Part shown: in pieces, positions 55,023 through 63,636 of the stretch
How the letters are laid out: every line of letters starts with the position of its first letter
Numbering within the stretch: position 1 is the stretch's first letter
NCBI GenBank assembly: GCA_021732005.1
Contig: JAKFVT010000034.1
Location: 1-64,000 of the forward strand
Direction of reading: 5' to 3'
DNA from: Mycobacterium sp.
GTDB lineage: Bacteria; Actinomycetota; Actinomycetes; Mycobacteriales; Mycobacteriaceae
DNA length: 64,000 bases
The notes under the pieces: generated by a model
What the model was told of the DNA's origin: nothing
Databases searched by the model: none
Seen by the model: only the letters and a program-made list of their open reading frames with translations
Translations under genes and position numbers: made by a program

Positions 55023-56929
55023 TGACTATGCTCGCCGAACACACAGAGAGGCCGACGGACATCCAGGCGCAGGAACAGCCGGGCTCGCTGCGACCGCGTT
55101 GGGTGCGCCCGGCGCTGGGGCTGCTCCTCGCGGTCACCGCAGTGCTCTACCTGTGGGGACTGGACGCCGCCGGGTGGGCCAACGAGTACTACGCGGCCGC
55201 TGTGCAGGCCGGTACCCAGAGCTGGAAGGCCCTGCTGTTCGGGTCGCTCGACGCGGGCAACGCGATCACCGTGGACAAGCCGCCGGCCGCGCTGTGGGTG
55301 ATGGCGTTGTCCGGGCGGATCTTCGGGTTCGGCACGCTGTCGATGCTGGTGCCGCAGGCGTTGATGGGTGTGGCGTCCGTGGCGCTGGTCTACAGCACGG
55401 TGCGCCGCGTCAGCGGTTACGGCGCCGGCCTGCTTGCGGGTGCGGTGCTGGCGCTGACGCCGGTGGCGGCGTTGATATTCCGTTTCAACAATCCCGACGC
55501 GCTTCTCGTTCTGTTGATGGTGGTTGCCGCGTACTGCGTGATCCGCGCGCTGGACGGCAAGCCCACCCGCTGGATCGCACTGGCCGGTGTGGCCATCGGG
55601 TTCGCGTTCCTGGCCAAGCTTCTGCAGGCCCTGCTGGTCACCCCGGCCTTCGCGCTGGTGGTGTTGGTCGCGGTCCCTGGCAGTGTCTGGCTGCGGCTGC
55701 GTCATCTGGCGGTCGGTTTGATCGCCATGGTGGTGTCCGCCGGGTGGTACCTGGCTCTGGTCAGCTTGTGGCCCAGTGACTCTCGGCCCTACATCGGCGG
55801 TTCCACCGACAACAGTCTGCTGCAGCTGGCGCTGGGTTACAACGGTCTGGGCCGGGTGTTCGGCGGCGACGGAAATCCGGGCGGCAGCTCGACCTCCGAG
55901 GGCGGCCCCGGACCGATGGGCGGCGCGATGTTCGGCGGCTCCACTGGCATCACCCGGATGTTCGGGGAGTCGATGGGCACCGAGATCTCCTGGCTGTTGC
56001 CTGCCGCGCTGATCGCCTTGGTGGCCGGGCTGTGGTTCACCAGGCGCGCGCCGCGCACTGACCGGACCCGCGCCTCGCTGCTGCTATGGGGCGGCTGGCT
56101 GGTGGTCACAGTCGTCGTCTTCAGCTTCATGAAGGGGATCATGCACCCCTACTACACGATCGCCCTGGCGCCGGCGATCGGCGCAGTGATCGGCATCGGT
56201 GTGCGAGAACTGTGGCACGGCAGGCAGTTTGTGTCATCGCGGGTGGTACTCGGGGCAATGTTGGTGACCACCGGAGTGTGGAACTTCATCCTTCTTGACC
56301 GCACTCCGGACTGGCTGCCGTGGCTGCGGTGGACCATTCTGGCCGGCTCGATCCTGGTGTCCGCGGTCCTGCTGGCCGGTGCTCACCGTCTGGGCCGCTG
56401 GACGGTCGCGGTCGCCGCGGCCGGCCTGCTGTTCGGGTTGGGCGCCACCGCCGCCTACACCGTCGAAACCGTCGCCGGCAATCACGGGGGCGGTGTCCCG
56501 ACGTCGGGTCCGGCACGATCGAACACGGGGTTCGGCTTCGGTGGTCCCGGCGGTCCAGGTGGACAGGGCGTCCAGGCGTCGGAGAACTCCGAACTCAAGG
56601 TGTTTCTCACCCAGGCCGACAACCGTTGGGCCGCAGCCACTGTCGGCTCGCATACGGCCGGCAGCCTGGAGCTGGCCACCGGCACGTCGATCATGTCGAT
56701 CGGCGGGTTCAGCGGTGGCGACAACTCACCGACACTGGAACAGTTCCAGAGCTACGTCGCGACGGGGCAGGTCCACTACTTCATCGCAGGCAACGGCCCC
56801 GGTGGCGGCCATCGCGGGCCCGGCGGCGACTCGGGTGCCGGCACGCAGATCACCCAGTGGGTGCAGCAGCACTTCACCGCACAAGATGTGGGTGGAACCG
56901 AGGTCTACGACCTGACCGCGCCGAACTAA
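55022..56929 (+). CDS. GT39-family glycosyltransferase (second copy)
   Basis: 635 residues, paralogue of the enzyme at 51940-53736: AGWANEYYAAAVQAGTQSWK, NAITVDKPPAALWVMALSGR, RFNNPDALLVLLMVVAAY and NSLLQLALGYNGLGRV align directly. It has an added Gly/Ser/Pro-rich loop at about 280-310 and another, FGFGGPGGPGGQG, before the C-terminal domain. About 13 helices. It starts in TAATG overlap with the GT2 gene. The two copies may have different acceptors or sugars. Confidence 0.88.
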   Translation: MTMLAEHTERPTDIQAQEQPGSLRPRWVRPALGLLLAVTAVLYLWGLDAAGWANEYYAAAVQAGTQSWKALLFGSLDAGNAITVDKPPAALWVMALSGRIFGFGTLSMLVPQALMGVASVALVYSTVRRVSGYGAGLLAGAVLALTPVAALIFRFNNPDALLVLLMVVAAYCVIRALDGKPTRWIALAGVAIGFAFLAKLLQALLVTPAFALVVLVAVPGSVWLRLRHLAVGLIAMVVSAGWYLALVSLWPSDSRPYIGGSTDNSLLQLALGYNGLGRVFGGDGNPGGSSTSEGGPGPMGGAMFGGSTGITRMFGESMGTEISWLLPAALIALVAGLWFTRRAPRTDRTRASLLLWGGWLVVTVVVFSFMKGIMHPYYTIALAPAIGAVIGIGVRELWHGRQFVSSRVVLGAMLVTTGVWNFILLDRTPDWLPWLRWTILAGSILVSAVLLAGAHRLGRWTVAVAAAGLLFGLGATAAYTVETVAGNHGGGVPTSGPARSNTGFGFGGPGGPGGQGVQASENSELKVFLTQADNRWAAATVGSHTAGSLELATGTSIMSIGGFSGGDNSPTLEQFQSYVATGQVHYFIAGNGPGGGHRGPGGDSGAGTQITQWVQQHFTAQDVGGTEVYDLTAPN

Positions 56930-57002
56930 CCCGTCAATTACCGTCCGGGGGTGGCCCGCACTTCGTACCATCTGACGTTATCGGCTGGCGGGAGTAGGGG
57001 TC

Positions 57003-58991
57003 ATGGGTAACGCAGCACATATCGGCAGGGTCGGGGCGCTCGCAGTAGCCCTCGGAATCGGTTCCTGGTTGGCAAGCACACCCTGTGTCGCGGATGCCCA
57101 GCCGTCGAACACCTCGACTGCCTCGGGCAGCACGGCATCGGCGGCCAAGGCGAAACCCGCGGCAGTGGGCAAGACGCACCGGGTGACGCCTAGTTTGGCT
57201 GCCGACTCAGGGTCTGCCAAAGTGGCCAAGCCCGCGCAACTTTCGGCGCCGGTGGTGCACGCGCCGACAGCGCACTCGGTCGTCATCGCATTGCATTCTC
57301 TGGTCGGCGATGGCACGCCGCCTTCGCCGGCGACGATCTCGTCGATGCTGGCGTACGCGGGCGACGAATTGCGTCGCATCACCGGTATCGGCAAGGCAGG
57401 CGCGGTCACCACCACCGCGGTACCGGCTACCGGGCCCAATCTGCTGACGAATCCGGGCGCCGAGCTCGGCGATCCGGCCGGGTACGGCAACAGCACGGTC
57501 AGTGTGCCGGGGTGGACGGCAGCAGGTACCCCGACCGTGGTTCAGTACGGCGAGCTCCGCAACGCGTGGCCGGTGGGCCTGAGCTTCGCATGGCCGAATC
57601 TTCCCGCCATCGTCTCGTTCCCGGGCGTCAACGCGGCACCGCCCGGTGGCGGCGCCCAGTTCTTCGGTGGCGGCGACGTCGCCACGTCCAAGCTCTCCCA
57701 AACCGTGGACCTCAGTGCCTCCAGCGCTGAGATCGACAGTGGCACAGTCCCGTTCAACCTCAACGGTTACTTGGGTGGCTACCTGCTGGATCCGTCATTC
57801 GCCAGTGTGAAAGTCACCTTCCTGGATCAGAACCAGCTCTACCTCGGAAGCTCGACAATCGGGCCGGTCTCCAACCTGGATCGCTGGGGGCAGACCGGAT
57901 TCCGGCAACGCACCTCCATCGGAACCGTGCCGGTCGGCACCCGCAGCGCCGTCGTCACCTTGACCATGCACGACCTGAATCCGGTGGTGATCGGTTTCAC
58001 GGCCCGGTACAACAACGCGTACGCCGACAACCTGTCCTTCAGCATCGGCACCGCCCAAGCCGCGCCGCCCGCGCCGGCGCCGCCGGTGTCCGATGTCCAG
58101 CCGCTCGACCACGTGTTCCTGGTCTACATGGAGAACAAGGGCTACAACGACATCGTCGGAAGCCCGAACGCGCCGTTCCTGAACAGCTTGATCAACGGAT
58201 ACGGGCTCGCCAACAACTATTACGCGGTGACCCACCCCAGCCTGCCGAACTACTACGCGATCGCCGGCGGCCAGGTCTACGGCAAGACCTACAACTGCAA
58301 GTCGGTGTGCATCACCGATCCGAACAACCTCGCCGTCAACCTCGACACTCACAGTAAGACGTGGGCGGCCTACGCCCAGGGCATGACGCTGGGCCAGCCT
58401 TTGGTCAATACCGCGAACTACTCGACCGACCAGACGCCCTGGCCGGCATTCGCGGGCATCGGTGACAACCAGGCCTACGCCGCCGCGCACATGTTCCCGC
58501 TGACCCAGATGGCGACCGACCTCCAATCAGACGCGACCACACCTGATTTCGTGTGGTTCGCCGCCGACGAGAACTCCAACGGCGAGGGTCCGGTCAGCTC
58601 TCTGGCGGGGGTGGCGCATTTCGCGTTCTCGCAGATCGATCCGCGCCACCAGTACAACGTTCCCGCGCTCGACCAGTTCTTGGCGGACAACGTCCCGACG
58701 ATCATGAACTCAGACGTCTGGAACACCACCAAGTCGGTGCTGATCGTCACGTTCGACGAGGACAACAACAACATCACACTGGGCTTCGGCAACGAGGGCA
58801 ACCATGTCGTCACGGTGGTGATCCCCTCGCCGATGGCGGTCAGCGCGGGCGGCATGAAGGGCGGCGCTTTCGTCGTCACCGACCACTACGACCACTACAG
58901 CACTCTGCGCACCATCGAGGACGCGCTCGGGTTGCCGCCGATGACCAACAACGACAAGTACGCCCAACCGCTCAACGGATTCTGGACCTGA
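57003..58991 (+). CDS. Secreted phosphoesterase with N-terminal binding domain
   Basis: 662 residues. Signal peptide (VGALAVALGIGSWLASTPC, cleavage near ADAQ). A Ser/Ala/Thr-rich spacer precedes a jelly-roll-like domain at about 150-355 (NLLTNPGAELGDPAGYG, FFGGGDVATSKLSQTVDLS). The phosphoesterase (PF04185-type) domain is at 368-660 with the opening DHVFLVYMENKGYNDIVG (M376, E377, N378), then THPSLPNYYAIAGG, NVPTIMNSDVW, and the metal site FDEDNN ... DHYDHYSTLRTIED. It most resembles acid phosphatases of that family rather than phospholipase C. It begins 73 bases after the GT39 gene. Confidence 0.87.
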   Translation: MGNAAHIGRVGALAVALGIGSWLASTPCVADAQPSNTSTASGSTASAAKAKPAAVGKTHRVTPSLAADSGSAKVAKPAQLSAPVVHAPTAHSVVIALHSLVGDGTPPSPATISSMLAYAGDELRRITGIGKAGAVTTTAVPATGPNLLTNPGAELGDPAGYGNSTVSVPGWTAAGTPTVVQYGELRNAWPVGLSFAWPNLPAIVSFPGVNAAPPGGGAQFFGGGDVATSKLSQTVDLSASSAEIDSGTVPFNLNGYLGGYLLDPSFASVKVTFLDQNQLYLGSSTIGPVSNLDRWGQTGFRQRTSIGTVPVGTRSAVVTLTMHDLNPVVIGFTARYNNAYADNLSFSIGTAQAAPPAPAPPVSDVQPLDHVFLVYMENKGYNDIVGSPNAPFLNSLINGYGLANNYYAVTHPSLPNYYAIAGGQVYGKTYNCKSVCITDPNNLAVNLDTHSKTWAAYAQGMTLGQPLVNTANYSTDQTPWPAFAGIGDNQAYAAAHMFPLTQMATDLQSDATTPDFVWFAADENSNGEGPVSSLAGVAHFAFSQIDPRHQYNVPALDQFLADNVPTIMNSDVWNTTKSVLIVTFDEDNNNITLGFGNEGNHVVTVVIPSPMAVSAGGMKGGAFVVTDHYDHYSTLRTIEDALGLPPMTNNDKYAQPLNGFWT

Positions 58992-59019
58992 CGCCGTCGT
59001 CCTAGGCAAGGATTGCGGT

Positions 59020-60897
59020 ATGACACCCAAGCCGCCTTCCGCCGTCATCGAGGCCGCTCATGCCGAGCACCTGGAATCCCTGCCGTTCGAGGACACCGCC
59101 GACTTCGACGCCGCCGACCGCGGCTTCATCGCCGCCCTGACCCCGTGCGTGGTCCGGGCCGCCGACGGACGGGTGGTGTGGGACAACGACGCGTACGGAT
59201 TCCTCGACGGGGATGCGCCGACATCGGTCCACCCGAGCCTGTGGCGGCAGTCCATTCTGGCCGCCAAGCAGGGCCTCTACGAGGTGGTCGAGGGCATTTA
59301 CCAGGTCCGCGGACTGGACCTGTCCAACATCAGCTTCATCGAGGGCGACACCGGCATCGTGGTGATCGATCCGCTGGTCTCCACCGAAACTGCCGCGGCC
59401 GCTCTGGCGCTCTACCGCGCGCACCGTGGTGACCGGCCCGTGGTCGCGGTCATTTACACCCACTCCCATGTCGACCACTTCGGCGGTGTCCTCGGAGTGA
59501 CCACCCAGGCCGATGTCGATGCGGGCAAGGTCGCGGTGCTGGCCCCGGAGGGGTTCACCGAGCACGCCGTCCAGGAGAACGTCTACGCCGGCACCGCGAT
59601 GGCCCGTCGTGCCGGCTACATGTACGGCGCCGTCCTCGACCGCGGCCCGCAAGGGCAGGTCGGCTGCGGGTTGGGGCAGACCCCGTCGACGGGTGAGGTC
59701 GCGATCATCGTGCCGACCATCGACATCACCACCACCGGCGAGAAGCACACCATCGACGGCGTCGAGATCGAATTCCAGATGGCGCCGGGCACCGAAGCGC
59801 CCGCCGAGATGCACTTCTACTTTCCGAAATTCCGCGCGTTGTGCATGGCGGAGAACGCCACGCACAACTTGCACAACCTGCTGACGTTGCGCGGGGCGCT
59901 GGTCCGCGACCCGCACGGGTGGTCGGGGTACCTGACCGAGGCCATCGAGACGTTCGCCGAACGCACCGACGTGGTGTTCGCATCGCATCACTGGCCAACC
60001 TGGGGACAGGACAACATCGTCGAATTCCTGTCCCTGCAACGCGATCTCTACGCCTACCTGCACGACCAGACACTGCGGCAGCTCAACCAGGGTTTCACCG
60101 GCATCGAGATCGCCGAGGGTTTCCAGATGCCGCCCGCGCTGCAGAAGGCGTGGCATGCGCACGGCTACTACGGATCGGTCAGCCATAACGTCAAAGCCGT
60201 CTACCAGCGGTACATGGGCTGGTTCGATGGCAACCCGGCACGGTTGTGGGCCCATCCGCCGGAAGCGATCGGGCCACGCTACGTCGAGGCGATGGGCGGT
60301 GCCGACCGGGTGGTCGAGCTGGCCCGTACGGCCGCCGAATCCGGTGACTACCGTTGGGCGGCAACGCTACTGGATCACGTCATCTTCACCGACGAACAGC
60401 ATGCGGGTGCCAGGGAGCTGTACGCCGACACACTCGAGCAGATGGCGTACGGCGCCGAGTGCGCGACGTGGCGCAATTTCTTCCTGTCCGGGTCCACCGA
60501 GCTGCGCGACGGGAACTTCGGCACGCCCACCCAGGCGGCCTCGAGCACTCTGCTCGCCCAGCTCACGCCGGAGCAGATGTTCGACGTGCTGGCGATCAGC
60601 GTCAACGGACCGCGGTCGTGGGATCTGGACATCGCTCTGGATGTGATCTTCGCCGACCTCGACGCTAATTACCGGCTCACCCTGCGTAATGGTGTGTTGG
60701 TCTACCGGCAGTGCCCGGCCGACGAGTCGACGGCGACCGCCACCATCCGGCTGGCCACCAAGTTGCGGCTATTGGCTGCTGCGGCAGGAGATTTCACCTC
60801 GCCGGGTCTGGAGACCAGCGGTGATCCACAAGCGCTACAAACCTTCCTCGGGGCGCTGGATCAGCCGGACCCGAGCTTCAACATCATCACGCCCTAG
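59020..60897 (+). CDS. Alkyl/aryl-sulfatase, SdsA-like
   Basis: 625 residues. Metallo-beta-lactamase-fold domain at about 110-380 with metal-binding HSHVDH at 148-153, NATHNLHNLLTLRGA and ASHHWPTWG. A helical dimerisation region follows (TGDYRWAATLLDHVIFTD), and a C-terminal SCP2-like domain (about 500-625) with FDVLAISVNGPRSWD. It hydrolyses primary alkyl sulfates such as SDS. No signal peptide, so cytoplasmic. AAGGA lies seven bases before ATG 59020. It is close to the phosphoesterase (28 bases) and may share its transcript. Confidence 0.93.
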   Translation: MTPKPPSAVIEAAHAEHLESLPFEDTADFDAADRGFIAALTPCVVRAADGRVVWDNDAYGFLDGDAPTSVHPSLWRQSILAAKQGLYEVVEGIYQVRGLDLSNISFIEGDTGIVVIDPLVSTETAAAALALYRAHRGDRPVVAVIYTHSHVDHFGGVLGVTTQADVDAGKVAVLAPEGFTEHAVQENVYAGTAMARRAGYMYGAVLDRGPQGQVGCGLGQTPSTGEVAIIVPTIDITTTGEKHTIDGVEIEFQMAPGTEAPAEMHFYFPKFRALCMAENATHNLHNLLTLRGALVRDPHGWSGYLTEAIETFAERTDVVFASHHWPTWGQDNIVEFLSLQRDLYAYLHDQTLRQLNQGFTGIEIAEGFQMPPALQKAWHAHGYYGSVSHNVKAVYQRYMGWFDGNPARLWAHPPEAIGPRYVEAMGGADRVVELARTAAESGDYRWAATLLDHVIFTDEQHAGARELYADTLEQMAYGAECATWRNFFLSGSTELRDGNFGTPTQAASSTLLAQLTPEQMFDVLAISVNGPRSWDLDIALDVIFADLDANYRLTLRNGVLVYRQCPADESTATATIRLATKLRLLAAAAGDFTSPGLETSGDPQALQTFLGALDQPDPSFNIITP

Positions 60898-60915
60898 TAC
60901 TGGCCGGGTCGGCTG

Positions 60916-63474
60916 TTAGGCGAGCGGGTAGTCGACCACGTTGGCCACCGGTCCCTGAGCGCCTAGGCCGGACGCGGCCTCTATCCACTGGCCGGTGACG
61001 ATCAGGGTGAGGTTGGGCAGATTGACGATGTAGTCGCCATACGTCCGAAGGTAGGGATCGCCGACGTAGATGGCGCCGCCGTAGTCCGGCAGCAGATTCT
61101 GTACGACAGTACTGGATTCGGAGTCTTTGACCTGGGTCGAACTGTTGTACAGCACGGATGCTTCGATTTCGATCTGCAGGCCGACGAACACGCCGGCCTT
61201 CTCCTTGAGCTTTATTCCGCCGCCACCGGCCCAACTGGTCGACTCGCTCTTGGTGGTGGTGATGGTGTAGTAGTAGCTGTTCTCATTCGAGCCGCGGTTG
61301 ATGTGCTGCTGGACCGGCCCGGTTGTCGGGGCGTTGTAGTAGACGTCGCCGGTGACGTTCACGCCGCACGAACCGGGGACCGAACCGCTATGCGCCGGTG
61401 AGCACCCCGTGTCGACGGCGGCGGAGGCGAGGTTCGGATCCTCGGTGACGTCGATCGTTCCCGGATTCGCGTATGGGTAGACGAGGTACATCCAGGCCTC
61501 GTCCTTGCCGTAGCCGGTTGCCATGCATCCACTGCTGCTTTGGCAGGTGACGAGCGGCGCGCTGCCCCCGTTGAACACCTTGAACTCCGCCGACGCGTCG
61601 ATTCCGGTTTCGTTCGTCCACGTCACGTAGGCCTCTTGGTCATGCCAGACGCTGTAGTCCACCTCGAAGTCAATTTCCTGAAAGGGCTGCAAAATAAAGC
61701 CCTTCTGCGGCGAGTAATCCTCTTCGTATTCTCCGGTGATGCTGCTGAGCGTCTGCGGGTACGGCGTGAGGTTGACGACCCGGAACGTCTGCGAGCTGAT
61801 TGCCCGGCCGGTGAGCATGATGCTGGGCACGGTGCGCAACGCCCGCGCCTCACTGTTGACGAAGTCGTCGATGATCTTGACCAGAGTCTTCCGGGTGGCG
61901 GTCGGTGCCGGAGCGGGTGCCGCGATGTCGGGCACCGTCCCCGCGTCGACCGCGGTGCTGTCCGGGGGAGTCGGAACCGAATCGGAGTCGGGATGTGGGT
62001 GCGGGCCGGTTCCGATCTTCCAGTCGTCGGTGGTGTAGGTGACTGCGAGGGGGGTGCCGTCGGGGTCCAGCGACCCTGACGGCGCGAGGCTGACGTACTC
62101 GACGTTCGGGATGGTGATGGTGACGCCCGATTCGGTGAGAGTCATGTTGACGAAGTCGTGGTACTCGGGATACTGCACGTATATCTGGCCGTAGCTACCC
62201 GGCGGGACATTCAAGTCCACCTGCGACTCGGTGGTGACGCCGTCGCTCCAGCTGTGGCCGTACTTCTGTTGCAGCAATGCACCGATCTCACTCTGGAACA
62301 CCAACGGCCCCAGCGAGAAGTTCAGTGAACTGCCGGCAACCACTTTCAGGTTCTGCTCGACGCCGCTGGTCTTGGTCACCTCGTGGGTCACTTTGTACCG
62401 GTTGGTCGAGTCGACGCTGCCGTCGTTGAAGAGAGTGTTGCCGACCAGCTGCGGGGCGCTGAGCAGAACCTGCTCGCCGACGACTTCCTGGCCACAGCTG
62501 CCCGCCACTTTGCACAGCGCCATGGCGACCAGCGCCTGACCCACCGCGTCGGTCGGGTCGATCGTGATGTCGGCGCCAGCCTTGGGTAACACCACCACGG
62601 TTTGTCGCGCGGGAATTTCTGAGATGCCGTTGATGGGTTCCGGGGTGTCGAAGATGAGGGTCTGCAGATCGCTATTCGACACCGATGCGCTGGCCCCGCC
62701 GGCTTCGGCGTCCACGCTCACCGTCGTGGATCCGTTCGACCACACCATCGTGCCCTCATAGGTCCAGGTTTTGTCCCATTCGCTGGTGCCCTGGTAGAAC
62801 CCCACCTGAACCAGCCGGGCATTGTCGAGGACGAACCCTTCTTGTGGGCCGTAGGTCAGCGGCTGCTTGGTATCGAGACTGGTGAGGGTGATCGGCCCGC
62901 CGGTCAGGTTGAGAACGGTGACCTCGGTGCGCACGAACGGCAGACTGAAGTCGCTGGTGGGGTTGCAGACGCCGTCTTTGCACTGACCCGGGTCCAGCGG
63001 ATCGGCGACGCCGATGAGGTTCCTGACCAAGGTGTTCGCCGGCGCCAGTACGGTGTTCACCGCCAGACCAATCCGTCGGCCCAGTTCCTCGAGCGGGTGA
63101 TCGCCGAGTTCGCGGCGTGCGGCGGCGGCCAGCAGCCAGTTCGCCGGTGACTCCGAGTTCCCGGTCAGGGGCGCGGGTCTGGGTCTCAACGTGCCGGTGC
63201 CGGGCCGTGCGGTGGTGACGGACCGCACGACACTTGTGGCCTGGACCACGGTTGTCGCCCGCTTGGTCGCTCCGGTCGATTTCGGTTGCCCGGTACGTGT
63301 TTTCGACGTGGGCACCTTGTTCGGAGTCGAGCCCGCCGACGATTGATGGTCCCCGGTCGTGTCGGCAGTAGCGGTCGGGGCGCCGGCGTTGGCCAATGCC
63401 ACCCCGAGTCCGAGAGCCACGGTCGCGGCTGCTGCGCGAGTGGTGAGCATTGCCCGTTTCATCGAGTTCCCCAA
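60916..63474 (-). CDS. Secreted protein with two duplicated beta-rich modules
   Basis: 852 residues from ATG 63474 (ATG 63462 is also possible). Signal peptide ends near GAPTATA. A Ser/Thr/Pro/Lys-rich linker (40-110) leads to module 1 (about 178-463) and module 2 (about 560-833). The modules share VLNLTGGPITLTSL/VVNLTPYPQTLSSI, YGPQEGFVLD/YSPQKGFILQ, MVWSNGST/VTWTNETG, CGQEVVGEQV/CGVNVTGDVY and YGQIYVQYPEYHDF/YGGAIYVGDPYLRTYGDYI. Between the last two shared blocks lie alternating Ser/Thr-rich strands (TITTTKSESTSWAGGGGIKL), as in aerolysin/ETX-MTX2 pore formers; this is inference. There is a disordered Pro/Asp linker at 485-525. Function unknown. Confidence 0.82.
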   Translation of the reverse strand: MGNSMKRAMLTTRAAAATVALGLGVALANAGAPTATADTTGDHQSSAGSTPNKVPTSKTRTGQPKSTGATKRATTVVQATSVVRSVTTARPGTGTLRPRPAPLTGNSESPANWLLAAAARRELGDHPLEELGRRIGLAVNTVLAPANTLVRNLIGVADPLDPGQCKDGVCNPTSDFSLPFVRTEVTVLNLTGGPITLTSLDTKQPLTYGPQEGFVLDNARLVQVGFYQGTSEWDKTWTYEGTMVWSNGSTTVSVDAEAGGASASVSNSDLQTLIFDTPEPINGISEIPARQTVVVLPKAGADITIDPTDAVGQALVAMALCKVAGSCGQEVVGEQVLLSAPQLVGNTLFNDGSVDSTNRYKVTHEVTKTSGVEQNLKVVAGSSLNFSLGPLVFQSEIGALLQQKYGHSWSDGVTTESQVDLNVPPGSYGQIYVQYPEYHDFVNMTLTESGVTITIPNVEYVSLAPSGSLDPDGTPLAVTYTTDDWKIGTGPHPHPDSDSVPTPPDSTAVDAGTVPDIAAPAPAPTATRKTLVKIIDDFVNSEARALRTVPSIMLTGRAISSQTFRVVNLTPYPQTLSSITGEYEEDYSPQKGFILQPFQEIDFEVDYSVWHDQEAYVTWTNETGIDASAEFKVFNGGSAPLVTCQSSSGCMATGYGKDEAWMYLVYPYANPGTIDVTEDPNLASAAVDTGCSPAHSGSVPGSCGVNVTGDVYYNAPTTGPVQQHINRGSNENSYYYTITTTKSESTSWAGGGGIKLKEKAGVFVGLQIEIEASVLYNSSTQVKDSESSTVVQNLLPDYGGAIYVGDPYLRTYGDYIVNLPNLTLIVTGQWIEAASGLGAQGPVANVVDYPLA

Positions 63475-63636
63475 CTGTCGACCGAACGCGCCGGACTAGA
63501 TTGCTGCGCAACTGATTCCTATCAGGGCAAGCCGTCCGGTTGTTGAATCGAGTAGCTCTGTTAACCAGATGATGACGATGCGCTCGACTTTCGGACGCCC
63601 ACCGATCGCCCTGCGTTCACGACGCCTCGTCTCACG

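Noticed and set aside
59002..60255. 417-residue minus-strand frame over the alkyl sulfatase
   Set aside because: Antisense shadow; the plus strand has the HSHVDH motif and correct codon bias.
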